Assembly (NCBI RefSeq): GCF_029623345.1
Contig: NZ_JAPYKH010000022.1
Coordinates: 1 to 64,000, forward strand
Reading direction: 5' to 3'
Length of the DNA: 64,000 nucleotides
Origin: Sphingomonas phyllosphaerae
GTDB lineage: Bacteria; Pseudomonadota; Alphaproteobacteria; Sphingomonadales; Sphingomonadaceae
A program made the translations under genes and the position numbers. Below the pieces are notes generated by a model. The model saw only the letters and a list, made by a program, of their open reading frames with translations, did not search any database and was not told the DNA's origin. Position 1 is the first letter of the stretch. Each line of letters starts with the position of its first letter. Below are positions 8,337 through 16,240 of the stretch, in pieces.

Positions 8337-10148
8337 TCAGTTCTCGTCGCCCATGCGGAGCGCCGCGATAAAGGCTTCCTGCGGGATGCTGACGCTGCCG
8401 TATTCGCGCATCTTCAGCTTACCCTTCTTCTGCTTTTCCAGCAGCTTGCGCTTACGCGTCGCGTCGCCGCCATAGCATTTGGCGGTAACGTCCTTGCGCA
8501 TCGCGCTGATCGTCTCGCGCGCGATCACCTTGCCGCCAATCGCGGCCTGGATCGGGATTTTGAACAAGTGGCGTGGGATCAGCTCCTTAAGCCGCTCGCA
8601 CATGCCGCGCCCGCGCACCTCGGCGGTGCCGCGGTGGACGATCATGCTGAGCGCGTCGACCGGCTCCTCGTTGACGAGGATCGACATCTTGACGAGATCG
8701 CCCTCGCGGTAGCCGATCTGGTGATAGTCGAAGCTGGCATAGCCCTTCGACAGCGACTTGAGCCGATCGTAGAAGTCGAACACCACCTCGTTGAGCGGCA
8801 GCTCATAGGTCGCCTGCGCGCGCCCGCCGACATAGGTGAGGTTCTTCTGGATGCCGCGGCGATCCTGGCAGAGCTTCAGGATCGAGCCGAGATATTCGTC
8901 GGGGACGTAGATCACCGCCTCGATCCACGGCTCGCTGATGCTCTCGATCTTGTTGGGATCGGGCATGTCCGCCGGGTTATGGAGCTCGATGTGTCCGCCG
9001 CCGTGGGTCAGCTCGATCTGATAGACGACCGAGGGTGCGGTGGTAATCAGGTCGAGATCATACTCACGCGTCAGCCGCTCCTGGATGATCTCCAGATGCA
9101 GCAGCCCGAGGAAGCCGCAGCGGAAGCCGAAGCCGAGCGCGGCGCTGGTCTCCATCTCGAAGCTGAACGAGGCGTCGTTCAGTCGCAGCCTGGAGATGCT
9201 CTCGCGCAGCTTCTCGAAGTCGTTGGCGTCGACCGGGAAGAGACCGCAGAAGACGACCGGCTGGACTTCCTTGAAGCCGGGCAGGGCCGCGGTCGCCGGG
9301 CGCTTGGCGTCGGTCAGCGTGTCGCCGACGCGTGCCATCGCCACGTCCTTGATCTGCGCGGTGATGAAGCCGATCTCGCCCGGGCCCAGGTCGGTAAGCT
9401 GCTCGATCTTAGGGCGGAAGCAGCCGACGCGGTCGACCAGATGCTGCGTCCCCGCCTGCATGAAGGTGACCTGCTGGCCCTTTCGCAGCATCCCGTCGAT
9501 CACGCGCACCAGGATAACGACGCCGAGATAGGGGTCGTACCAGCTGTCGACCAGCATCGCCTTGAGCGGCGCGTCGGCGTCGCCCTTGGGGGCCGGGATC
9601 TTGCGCACGATCGCCTCGAGGATGTCGGCAATGCCGATGCCGGACTTGGCGCTGGCGAGCACCGCCTCGGAGGCGTCGAGGCCGATGACATCCTCGATCT
9701 CCTGGCGCACCTGCTCGGGCTCTGCGGCGGGAAGGTCGATCTTGTTGATCACGGGCACGATCTCATGGTCGTGCTCGATCGACTGATAGACGTTGGCGAG
9801 CGTCTGCGCCTCGACGCCCTGCGCCGCGTCGACCACCAGCAGCGCGCCCTCGCAGGCGGCGAGGCTGCGGCTCACCTCATAGGCGAAGTCGACGTGGCCC
9901 GGCGTGTCCATCAGGTTGAGCGTGTAGGTCACGCCGTCCTGCGCCTTGTACGAGAGGCGCACGGTTTGCGCCTTGATCGTGATCCCGCGCTCCTTCTCGA
10001 TATCCATGTTGTCGAGCACCTGCTCGCTCATCTCGCGATCGGTGAGGCCACCGGTGGCCTGGATCAGTCGGTCGGCGAGGGTCGACTTGCCGTGGTCGAT
10101 ATGGGCGATGATCGAGAAATTGCGGATCGTGTCGAGCGGGGTGGCCAT
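8337..10148 (-). CDS. lepA: Elongation factor 4 (LepA), back-translocating GTPase
   Basis: A 603-residue translational GTPase. Visible are the P-loop region AHIDHGKSTLADR, the G2 segment RGITIK, G3 DTPGHVDF, and NKIDLPAA, followed by EF-G-like domains and the LepA-specific C-terminus (AIGGKVIARETISAMRKDV, GDATRKRKLLEKQKKGKLKM). Length is normal. It acts on stalled or mistranslocated ribosomes. Transcription runs left and ends beside the KTSC gene. Confidence 0.98.
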   Translation of the reverse strand: MATPLDTIRNFSIIAHIDHGKSTLADRLIQATGGLTDREMSEQVLDNMDIEKERGITIKAQTVRLSYKAQDGVTYTLNLMDTPGHVDFAYEVSRSLAACEGALLVVDAAQGVEAQTLANVYQSIEHDHEIVPVINKIDLPAAEPEQVRQEIEDVIGLDASEAVLASAKSGIGIADILEAIVRKIPAPKGDADAPLKAMLVDSWYDPYLGVVILVRVIDGMLRKGQQVTFMQAGTQHLVDRVGCFRPKIEQLTDLGPGEIGFITAQIKDVAMARVGDTLTDAKRPATAALPGFKEVQPVVFCGLFPVDANDFEKLRESISRLRLNDASFSFEMETSAALGFGFRCGFLGLLHLEIIQERLTREYDLDLITTAPSVVYQIELTHGGGHIELHNPADMPDPNKIESISEPWIEAVIYVPDEYLGSILKLCQDRRGIQKNLTYVGGRAQATYELPLNEVVFDFYDRLKSLSKGYASFDYHQIGYREGDLVKMSILVNEEPVDALSMIVHRGTAEVRGRGMCERLKELIPRHLFKIPIQAAIGGKVIARETISAMRKDVTAKCYGGDATRKRKLLEKQKKGKLKMREYGSVSIPQEAFIAALRMGDEN

Positions 10149-10211
10149 GATCCGCGGGTGCCTAGCGCAGCGTGACCGGCCGCGCCAGCCATTCGGCGGG
10201 CATCCCCCGTC

Positions 10212-10727
10212 TCACGCCGCGGCGTGGATGGCGTCCAGCGCGTTGAGGTAGCGACGGCTCCCCTCGCCGCTCACCAGCGCCCAACGCACGCCGCGGCGCT
10301 CCAGCTCGCGCCGGGAGAGATCAAAGAAGCGTTGCCGCGCCGCACGATTGCCGAACAGCCGCGTGCCGTCGGGCTGCCATGGCAGGTCGATGTCGAACAG
10401 CAGGTAGAGGTCCGCCACATTGTTCCAGCGCGCGAACCAGGGATCGCGGCGGCCGAACATCATGTCGGCCCAGACCGCGCTCATCAGCGGATCGGTGTCG
10501 AGGATCACCGGGTGCGCGCCCGAGTCGACCGCCTTGCGCGCCTTCATGTCCTGCGTGTGTGCGATCACCACCAGGTCGGCCATCGTGAGATCGGTGCCGT
10601 AGCGCTCGCAATAGGTCCGGCCGAATTCGGCGACGCAGACCGAATCGAACTGCTTGGCCAGCCGCGGCGCCATCGTCGACTTGCCCGTGCTCTCGGGACC
10701 GTGGAGGCAGATCGTGCGCAGCGTCAC
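10212..10727 (-). CDS. NadR-type nicotinamide riboside kinase
   Basis: A 171-residue P-loop kinase resembling only the C-terminal kinase half of NadR. The Walker A is GPESTGKST near residue 9; conserved pieces are FGRTYCERYG, HTQDMKARKA and DTDPLMSAVW. The regulator and adenylyltransferase parts of long NadR are absent. The GTG start at 10727 overlaps the pnuC stop (GTGA), coupling uptake and phosphorylation: PnuC imports nicotinamide riboside, this enzyme traps it as NMN. Residue-level substrate proof is lacking, but context is strong. Confidence 0.85.
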   Translation of the reverse strand: MTLRTICLHGPESTGKSTMAPRLAKQFDSVCVAEFGRTYCERYGTDLTMADLVVIAHTQDMKARKAVDSGAHPVILDTDPLMSAVWADMMFGRRDPWFARWNNVADLYLLFDIDLPWQPDGTRLFGNRAARQRFFDLSRRELERRGVRWALVSGEGSRRYLNALDAIHAAA

Positions 10728-11305
10728 GCCGGCACCGCCAGCACCGGCGCGTGGTGGCGTGCGCGGCGCCACTCGACCAGCCCGATCACCGCGAGCGCAA
10801 GATAGACGAGGTAAAGCGCGGCGAAGAGGTACAGCTGCTTGGCGAGGTAAAGCGGCACCGAGGCGAGATCGACCGCGATCCACAGCCACCAATTCTCGAT
10901 CTTGCGCCGCGCCATCAGCAGCTGCGCCACGACGCTGGCCGCGGCGATCGCCGCGTCCCACCAGGGATAGCTCGCGTCGGTGAGACGGTGCATCGTCGCG
11001 CCCCACAGCACCGCCGCCGCGACGATCGCGCCCGCCCAGCCGAGCCGCGCCGGTGCGCCGAGCCGCTCCACTGTCACCTCGCCCGCGCGCCGTCGCTCGC
11101 GCCGCCACGTCGCCCAGCCGTAGATGTTGGCGACGACGAAAAAGCCCTGGAGCAGCGCGTCCGAATAGAGCCGCTGCTCAAACACCACTGCGCCCAGCAG
11201 CGTCACCGCGCCGATACCGGTCGGGAAGGTCCACACGCTGCGCCGTGCCGCGAGCGCGACACAGGCGATTCCCAGCAGCGTGGCGACCCATTCGATCAGC
11301 GACAT
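10724..11305 (-). CDS. pnuC: Nicotinamide riboside transporter PnuC
   Basis: A 193-residue inner-membrane protein with about seven hydrophobic segments. Family marks include MSLIEWVATLLG, VVANIYGWATWRRE, and KIENWWLWIAVDLASVPLYLAK, typical of PnuC. The ATG at 11305 removes twelve polar residues that would precede the first helix if the frame began upstream. It transports nicotinamide riboside by facilitated diffusion driven by the kinase encoded directly downstream. I saw no convincing NAD-linked riboswitch in the 157 bases before it. Confidence 0.92.
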   Translation of the reverse strand: MSLIEWVATLLGIACVALAARRSVWTFPTGIGAVTLLGAVVFEQRLYSDALLQGFFVVANIYGWATWRRERRRAGEVTVERLGAPARLGWAGAIVAAAVLWGATMHRLTDASYPWWDAAIAAASVVAQLLMARRKIENWWLWIAVDLASVPLYLAKQLYLFAALYLVYLALAVIGLVEWRRARHHAPVLAVPA

Positions 11306-11462
11306 GGGATCGGTCTTTCCACGCTCGCGCGACGCCGCCAAGAGGCTTGCGCACGTTCACGTACAGCAATCGTCGTGAAGGCGCGAATAGCCGCTTGCGC
11401 GCCGACGAACCACTGATATAAGCCGCGCCCTGTCACCGGCTCTGGCCGGACGGCACCCTGGT

Positions 11463-11539
11463 CGGGGAATAGCTCAGCCTGGTAGAGCACTGTGTTCGGG
11501 ACGCAGGGGCCGGAGGTTCGAATCCTCTTTCCCCGACCA
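11463..11539 (+). tRNA. tRNA-Pro(CGG), CCA encoded
   Basis: A complete cloverleaf can be folded: acceptor CGGGGAA pairs with TTCCCCG, T8-A9, D stem GCTC/GAGC, anticodon stem CTGTG/CGCAG with loop TTCGGGA (anticodon CGG), five-base variable loop, T stem GGAGG/CCTCT with loop TTCGAAT, discriminator A and encoded CCA. The CGGGG acceptor start is usual for proline tRNA. It is followed by about 600 bases without an intact gene, which contains a gene remnant. Confidence 0.96.
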
Positions 11540-12075
11540 ATTATCTCCTTGTGAGATCAGCTTAAAAGTAAACAGCGAGATACGGGCCGAGGGTTCAATT
11601 GGGTCCCATGGCTTGAGCTGCACTTGCGGGTGTTAAGGAGCCGCTACGGTTCCGATCATCGCGCTTCCGGCCGGATCCGCACCATCATTCAGGAAGCTAG
11701 GCCGGCCCATCGCGACGCATGGCGGCGCCCGCCAGACCAAATCCCAGGACCATCGTCCTCCAGGTGGACGGTTCGGGGGCGCTCGCCGTCGAGAGGGTAA
11801 GCGACGACAGGCGCAAGCGACCGTATGGCCCTTCGCCACTCTCGTCGAACGTGAACGAACCCTCGCAGCGCACCGCGCGCTTGCAGAGGTAACCGTCGGG
11901 TGACCCATCGAAGAGACTGGTCGGTGCACCTGACGCGAAGCGTCCGGCATCGGACGACAGGCTGCTGCTCTCGCTTAATCAAGCTGCGCCGGACGTGGTC
12001 CCGACCGCCACGCCAGTGCTCGGGCATAAGCCTCGGCACGTTTGCGGGCCTGCAGCACAGGCCGGACCCGTTACG
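11540..12075. other. Gene-poor stretch after tRNA-Pro
   Basis: No intact gene was found on either strand over about 540 bases. Reading frames here are short, lack starts, or have no recognisable content. The only interpretable item is a minus-strand relic ending in a PEP-CTERM signal (11697-11978). The position directly 3' of a tRNA fits a decayed insertion site, but no attachment-site repeat of the tRNA end was seen. Confidence 0.5.
11697..11978 (-). pseudogene. Remnant of a PEP-CTERM sorting-signal protein
   Basis: The minus-strand frame from 11978 to a TAG at 11697-11699 has no usable start codon but ends in a clear exosortase sorting signal: PEPSTW (PEP codons at 11777-11769), a hydrophobic stretch TMVLGFGLAGAA, then MRRDGPA and stop. 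Upstream the frame contains plausible secreted-protein residues (SLFDGSPDGYLCK, GSFTFDESGEG) and is cut by a TGA at 11981-11979. This looks like the 3' end of an exported anchored protein whose front is lost. Other PEP-CTERM genes or the exosortase are not in the window. Confidence 0.6.
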
Positions 12076-12100
12076 GGAACAAAGCGGGTGCGATACGGTT
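12076..12100 (+). promoter_or_regulatory. EcfG-type general stress promoter upstream of the 45-residue gene
   Basis: GGAAC at 12076-12080 is followed after 17 bases by GTT at 12098-12100, the spacing of alphaproteobacterial EcfG promoters. The base before GTT is G instead of the preferred C. It lies 50 bases before the ATG at 12151, a sensible distance. Confidence 0.45.
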
Positions 12101-12150
12101 GTTCTCCCCACGACGAGCGACAGATGTCCTGTCCCGTTATGAGGTTAGCC

Positions 12151-12288
12151 ATGAAGAGCACGACGCTGAGCCTGTTCCGCACCAAGCCCGCCGCTAACGC
12201 CACCAAGCGCATCAACGATGATCCGCGCACCGGTCTGACGCCGGTCGAAGCGGCGATGCTCGAGCGGGCGGTCAGCGCCCGCGCCTAA
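12151..12288 (+). CDS. Small protein of unknown function (45 residues)
   Basis: A short, basic-then-acidic protein (MKSTTLSLFRTKPAAN ... TGLTPVEAAMLERAVSARA). An in-frame ATG at 12139 would add four residues. Support for being real: an EcfG-like promoter at 12076-12100, sensible composition compared with neighbouring noise, and a strong hairpin terminator right after the stop. No family recognised. If the promoter is right, it is a general stress gene. Confidence 0.55.
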   Translation: MKSTTLSLFRTKPAANATKRINDDPRTGLTPVEAAMLERAVSARA

Positions 12289-12311
12289 GCGTCGCCTCCG
12301 TCACATCGTCG

Positions 12312-12346
12312 CGGCCGCGCCATTCCAAGTGATGGCGCGGCCGTTT
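12312..12346. terminator. Bidirectional hairpin terminator
   Basis: Perfect 12-base stem (12312-12323 with 12332-12343) and an 8-base loop, followed by TTT. It sits between the end of the 45-residue plus-strand gene and the end of the minus-strand small membrane ORF, so it can serve both. Confidence 0.75.
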
Positions 12347-12350
12347 CGCG

Positions 12351-12455
12351 TCAGGCCAAGACGCGTGCCGACCGCCGTTGCATCCGCCAGCAGGTGCGCG
12401 CCACCGCCGTTAGCGTGAAGCCAAATCCGATGGCATAGCCGGCAGCGATGATCAT
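12351..12455 (-). CDS. Possible 34-residue single-span membrane protein
   Basis: Minus-strand ORF starting at the ATG at 12455, preceded by GGAGG with eight bases spacing. It encodes one hydrophobic helix (IIAAGYAIGFGFTLTAVA) and a basic tail (RMQRRSARVLA), an inside-positive small membrane protein by pattern. It ends beside a hairpin terminator. There is no homologue I can name and such short ORFs arise by chance, so confidence is low. Confidence 0.35.
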   Translation of the reverse strand: MIIAAGYAIGFGFTLTAVARTCWRMQRRSARVLA

Positions 12456-12590
12456 CCCGCGTCCCTCCATCGCACCCGAGTGCGTCGAGACAGTTGATCC
12501 CACATCAGGGTAAATTTTCTCTGACCGTCTCGCGCGGCACCGACGCCGGGCTGGTGCGTATTCTCCCCTCACCCCATCGAGGAGCCTCGC

Positions 12591-13712
12591 GTGAGCGGAC
12601 CCAAGCTATTCGAACCATTCGAGGTCGGCGGCCTGTCGCTGGCCAATCGGATCGTCATCGCGCCGATGTGCCAATATTCGGCCGAGAACGGGTGCATGAC
12701 CGACTGGCACCTGATCCACCTCGGCCAGCTCGCGCTCTCGGGTGCGGCGCTGCTGACGATCGAGGCCACCGCGGTCGAGCCTGACGGTCGCATCACCTAC
12801 GCCGACGTCGGCTTGTGGGACGACGGGACCGAGGCGGCGATGGCGCGCGTGCTCGAGACGGTGCGGCGCCACTCGGACATGCCGATCGCCATCCAGCTGG
12901 CGCATGCCGGGCGCAAGGCGTCGACCGACCTGCCGTGGCACGGCGGTGCACAGCTCGCGCCCGATCACGCCAACGGCTGGCAGACGCTCGCCCCCTCACC
13001 GCTCGCCTTCGCCGCGGCGGAAAACCCACCCGCCGCGCTCGACCGCGATGGCCTGGCGCGGATACGCGACGCCTTCGTCGCGGCGGCGCGCCGGGCGGCC
13101 CGGCTCGACATCGACGCGGTGCAACTGCACGGCGCACATGGCTACCTGCTCCACCAGTTTCTCTCGCCGCTGTCGAACCGGCGCGACGACGAATATGGCG
13201 GCAACCTTGAAAACCGGCTGCGCTTTCCGCTCGAGGTGTTCGACGCGGTCCGCGCTGCCTTCCCCGCCGAGCGCGCGGTGACGATGCGGGTCTCGGGCAG
13301 CGATTGGGTCGAGGGCGGGTGGGACGCCGAGCAGACGATCGCCTTCGCCCAGGCGCTGGAGGCGCGCGGCTGCGCCGCGATCCACGTTTCGAGCGGCGGG
13401 CTCGATCCGCGCCAGAACATCCCGGTCGGTCCGAGCTACCAGGTGCCGCTGGCGCGGGCGGTCAAGCAGGCGGTGTCGATCCCGGTCGTCGCGGTCGGGC
13501 TGATCACCGACTATGAGCAGGCCGAGGCGATCGTCGGTACCGGCGACGCCGACCTGATCGCGCTGGCGCGGACGATCCTCTACGACCCGCGCTGGCCGTG
13601 GCACGCCGCGGCGCATCTCGGCGGACGGGTGAAGGCGTCCGACCAATATCTGCGCTCGCAGCCACGCCAGTACCGCTCGCTGTTCGATGTCGAGGGCAGC
13701 GCGGAGAGCTGA
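12591..13712 (+). CDS. Old yellow enzyme family NADH:flavin oxidoreductase (YqjM/NamA-like)
   Basis: A 373-residue TIM-barrel flavoenzyme that binds FMN and reduces activated C=C bonds using NAD(P)H. Conserved features are LANRIVIAPMCQYSA, the HLGQLALSGAAL strand, HAGRKAS, the substrate-binding HGAHGYLLHQFLSPLSN and the FMN phosphate-binding GDADLIALARTILYDPRW. The GTG start follows GAGGAG by seven bases. It ends in a hairpin terminator shared with the convergent dehydrogenase. The physiological substrate is unknown, as usual in this family. Confidence 0.92.
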   Translation: MSGPKLFEPFEVGGLSLANRIVIAPMCQYSAENGCMTDWHLIHLGQLALSGAALLTIEATAVEPDGRITYADVGLWDDGTEAAMARVLETVRRHSDMPIAIQLAHAGRKASTDLPWHGGAQLAPDHANGWQTLAPSPLAFAAAENPPAALDRDGLARIRDAFVAAARRAARLDIDAVQLHGAHGYLLHQFLSPLSNRRDDEYGGNLENRLRFPLEVFDAVRAAFPAERAVTMRVSGSDWVEGGWDAEQTIAFAQALEARGCAAIHVSSGGLDPRQNIPVGPSYQVPLARAVKQAVSIPVVAVGLITDYEQAEAIVGTGDADLIALARTILYDPRWPWHAAAHLGGRVKASDQYLRSQPRQYRSLFDVEGSAES

Positions 13713-13718
13713 ACAGGT

Positions 13719-13742
13719 GCGGGGCGGTGAGGTCCGCCCCGC
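13719..13742. terminator. Hairpin between convergent genes
   Basis: Perfect 9-base GC stem (13719-13727 with 13734-13742) and 6-base loop, lying between the stops of the old yellow enzyme gene and the minus-strand Gfo/Idh gene. No T run, so termination is probable rather than certain. Confidence 0.6.
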
Positions 13743-14743
13743 TAACTTCGCCGCGCCCGCGCGTAGATCGAATCGAGCAGCGCGGCGGTGCGCACGAAGC
13801 GCTCCGCGCCGTCGTCGAAGCGTGCGCCCCCTGCGAGCCGCTCGGCCCAATCGACCGCGGCGCGGCCGCCCCAATCATCGGGCGGTAACGCGAGCGTCTC
13901 GCGCGCCGTGCCGCGGAAATGCTCCGCCGTGAAGTCGTAGAAGGAGCCGCCGACGTTGCGCAGCGCCGCGCCGCCCGCCGCGCCGTAGAAGGCCGCCTCG
14001 ATCACCGCGTCCTGCCCGGCGTGGAGCCGCCAGGAACAGGCCAGCCGCAGCGTCACGCCGACGCCCAGCCGCACCGTGGCGACCGCATAATCCTCCACGG
14101 CGCCGTCGCCCAACGGCGCTCCGCCGGCGTAGAGCGCGGCGTCGGTCACCTCGGCGTCCGGAAAATCGGTGAGCCACAGCGCCAGGTCGGCGAGATGGAT
14201 GCCAAGGTCCATCACGCAGCCGCCGCCCGATTGGGCCTTGTCATAGAACCATGGCTTGTCCGGGCCATAAGCGTTGTGAAAGGTGAGATCGATCGCGAAC
14301 AGGCGGCCGAGCGCGTCGCGCGCGAGCAGCTCGCCGATCTGGCGCACCCCCTCGGTGAAGCGGTAGGACAAGTCCAGACCGAGCAGCCGATCGGCCGCGC
14401 GCGCCGCGGCGACCACCGCCGCGGCCTCGCCCGCGTCGCGCCCCAGCGGCTTCTGGCAGAACACCGCCGCGCCCGCCGCCAGCGCCTCGATCGATTGAGC
14501 GGCGTGGAGCGCGCTGGGCGTCGCGATCACCACCCCGTCGAGACCGAACGCCAGCAGCTCGTGCAACGTTGCCACCGCGCGCATCCCCGGCGCGAGCGCC
14601 AGTGCCTCGCGCAGATTGTCCGTCCCCGGTTCGCACACGGCGACCGGCTCGATGCAATCGGTCGCGATCATCGCCGCCATGCGGTGCCGACCGATCCAGC
14701 CGGTCCCGAGGAAGCCGACGCGTGGCTTGGCCGCCCTACCCAA
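13742..14743 (-). CDS. Gfo/Idh/MocA family NAD(P)-dependent oxidoreductase
   Basis: A 333-residue protein with the N-terminal Rossmann motif GFLGTGWIG near residue 10, followed by the family QKPLGRD segment (usually EKP; Gln here) and the C-terminal dehydrogenase fold with GGCVMDLGIHLADLA, where the His-Asp pair sits. Such enzymes oxidise sugar or inositol hydroxyls. Its start overlaps the end of the zinc-dependent dehydrogenase by eight bases, making a two-gene operon probably acting on one carbohydrate. Exact substrate cannot be read from sequence. Confidence 0.88.
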   Translation of the reverse strand: MGRAAKPRVGFLGTGWIGRHRMAAMIATDCIEPVAVCEPGTDNLREALALAPGMRAVATLHELLAFGLDGVVIATPSALHAAQSIEALAAGAAVFCQKPLGRDAGEAAAVVAAARAADRLLGLDLSYRFTEGVRQIGELLARDALGRLFAIDLTFHNAYGPDKPWFYDKAQSGGGCVMDLGIHLADLALWLTDFPDAEVTDAALYAGGAPLGDGAVEDYAVATVRLGVGVTLRLACSWRLHAGQDAVIEAAFYGAAGGAALRNVGGSFYDFTAEHFRGTARETLALPPDDWGGRAAVDWAERLAGGARFDDGAERFVRTAALLDSIYARARRS

Positions 14744-15695
14744 GGTCGATCACCGCCTTGACGAAGCCGTGCGGCTTGTCGCGCGTCGCGGCGATCGCGT
14801 CATTGAGCGCGCCCAACGGAAAATGATGCGTCAACAGCGGCGCAAGATCGATCCGTCCGCTCGCGACCGCCTCGACCGCTTCCTCCAGCCCGCGTCGGTT
14901 GACGCGCGGGTCACGCTCGTGCGCGTTGATCACGTCGATCCCTTTCCAGTTCCAGTCCTGCATGTTGACCTGGCGCGGTCCGTCCTGGTGATAGCCTGCC
15001 ACGATCAGGCGCCCGCCGAAGCCGGTGATCGCCGAGGCGAGATCGAGCGGCCATTGCTTGCCGACTGCCTCGATCACGCGCGCACACAACGCCTCGCCGG
15101 TGAGCTCCTTGACGCGCTCGATGATCGCCCAATGATCGTCCATCGCGATCGTCTCGGCGGCGCCGTAGCGGGTCGCCAGCGCGAGCGACTCGGCACGCCG
15201 CGAGATCGCGATCACCCGCGCCCCCGCATCGCTCGCCAGCTTCGTCAGCACCGCGCCGAGAAAGCCGATGCCGACGATCGCCACGGTCTGGCCGGGTTCG
15301 ATCGCGCTACGACGAAAGATGTTCATCGCGCACGCCAGCGGCTCGCCCGGGAAGGCGCGCCCGTCGAGCCCGGCTGGGAGCCGCACCAATTGATCGACCG
15401 CCGCCACGTCATAAGGCGCGAAGCTGTGTCCTGACAGCATCGTCACTCGGTCGCCGAGGGCGACATCGCTGACGCCCTCGCCCAGCGCGTCGACCACGCC
15501 CCAGCCCTCATGCCCCATCCCGCCGGCTTCGCTGGGGTAGGTCGACCACGGCTGCCCCTCCCACGGTTCGACGTTCGACGCGCACACGCCGCAGCCCTCA
15601 AGACGTACGCGCACCTCGCCCGTGCCCGGCCGCGGCACCGGTGCCTCGCGCAGCTCGAACCGTCGCGGCGCCATCAACACCGCCGCGGCCATCAT
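14736..15695 (-). CDS. Zinc-type medium-chain alcohol/sugar dehydrogenase
   Basis: A 319-residue MDR enzyme. The catalytic zinc region is GCGVCASNVEPWEG with GHEGWGVV further on; the Rossmann motif is VGIGFLGAV near residue 160. The structural-zinc four-cysteine loop of classical alcohol dehydrogenases is absent. The ATG at 15695 is preferred over an upstream one at 15716 because that start lies inside a palindromic operator-like site. It is the first gene of a pair with the Gfo/Idh oxidoreductase, diverging from the DUF1003 gene. Confidence 0.85.
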   Translation of the reverse strand: MMAAAVLMAPRRFELREAPVPRPGTGEVRVRLEGCGVCASNVEPWEGQPWSTYPSEAGGMGHEGWGVVDALGEGVSDVALGDRVTMLSGHSFAPYDVAAVDQLVRLPAGLDGRAFPGEPLACAMNIFRRSAIEPGQTVAIVGIGFLGAVLTKLASDAGARVIAISRRAESLALATRYGAAETIAMDDHWAIIERVKELTGEALCARVIEAVGKQWPLDLASAITGFGGRLIVAGYHQDGPRQVNMQDWNWKGIDVINAHERDPRVNRRGLEEAVEAVASGRIDLAPLLTHHFPLGALNDAIAATRDKPHGFVKAVIDLG

Positions 15696-15701
15696 GCTTC
15701 C

Positions 15702-15717
15702 ATTATCGTACGACAAT
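15702..15717. promoter_or_regulatory. Palindromic operator-like site between divergent genes
   Basis: ATTATCGTACGACAAT is a near-perfect dyad with central TCGTACGA, placed 7 bases upstream of the dehydrogenase start and 14 bases before the DUF1003 start. Its TTGTCGTACGA-type half sites resemble operators of GntR/FadR-family repressors of sugar-acid genes; no regulator gene is adjacent. Confidence 0.4.
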
Positions 15718-15730
15718 CGTTGGACTTTCC

Positions 15731-16240
15731 ATGAATGAACCGCATGATCTCAACGGCGCGCTCGCCACTAACATCCACCGCCTCGCCGCGCGCCAGCGCC
15801 GCGTCGAGGCCGAGGCGCCGTGGTCGGAACGGCTGGCAGGGCGGATCACCGCCTTCACCGGGTCGATGATCTTCGTCGCGCTGCACCTGACCTTCTTCGG
15901 CGGCTGGATCGTGTGGAACCTGTGGCTGTCGCCCAAGTTCGACCCAACCTTCGTCGTGCTGGCGATGATGGCGTCGGTGGAGGCGATCTTCCTCTCCACC
16001 TTCGTCCTCATCAGCCAGAACCGCATGGCCGCGCAGGCGCAGGCCCGCGCCGACCTGGACCTCCACATCAACCTGCTTGCCGAGCACGAACTGTCGCGAC
16101 TCACCGCTCTGGTTCGGCAGGTCGCCGAGCGGGTCGGCGTCGAGCCGCCGGACGATATCGCCGAGATCGAGCGCGACGTGCGCGCCGAAGACGTGCTCGA
16201 CACGCTCGACCGGGTTACGCCAGCGCCGCCTGACGCGTGA
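15731..16240 (+). CDS. DUF1003 membrane protein
   Basis: A 169-residue protein with two transmembrane helices (residues about 40-60 and 72-95: GSMIFVALHLTFFGGWIVWN and VVLAMMASVEAIFLSTFVLIS) and the DUF1003 hallmark following it, SQNRMAAQAQARADLDLHINLLAEHE. The C-terminal tail is acidic and coiled-coil-like. Function unknown; it is found in many bacteria. It sits alone on the plus strand inside a minus-strand carbohydrate region, and its end converges on the glycoside hydrolase with 26 bases overlap. Confidence 0.88.
   Translation: MNEPHDLNGALATNIHRLAARQRRVEAEAPWSERLAGRITAFTGSMIFVALHLTFFGGWIVWNLWLSPKFDPTFVVLAMMASVEAIFLSTFVLISQNRMAAQAQARADLDLHINLLAEHELSRLTALVRQVAERVGVEPPDDIAEIERDVRAEDVLDTLDRVTPAPPDA

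Noticed and set aside
8568..10175. 535-codon open frame on the plus strand
   Set aside because: It is antisense to lepA, an unmistakable gene; long open antisense frames are normal at this GC content.
11306..11462. Possible NAD-related riboswitch upstream of pnuC
   Set aside because: I could not form the expected conserved stems or find a ligand-binding core in the 157 bases.
11461..11536. Alternative tRNA acceptor pairing starting at 11461 (GTCGGGG)
   Set aside because: It would leave A8-A9 and shift the D stem; starting at 11463 gives T8-A9, discriminator A and CCA.
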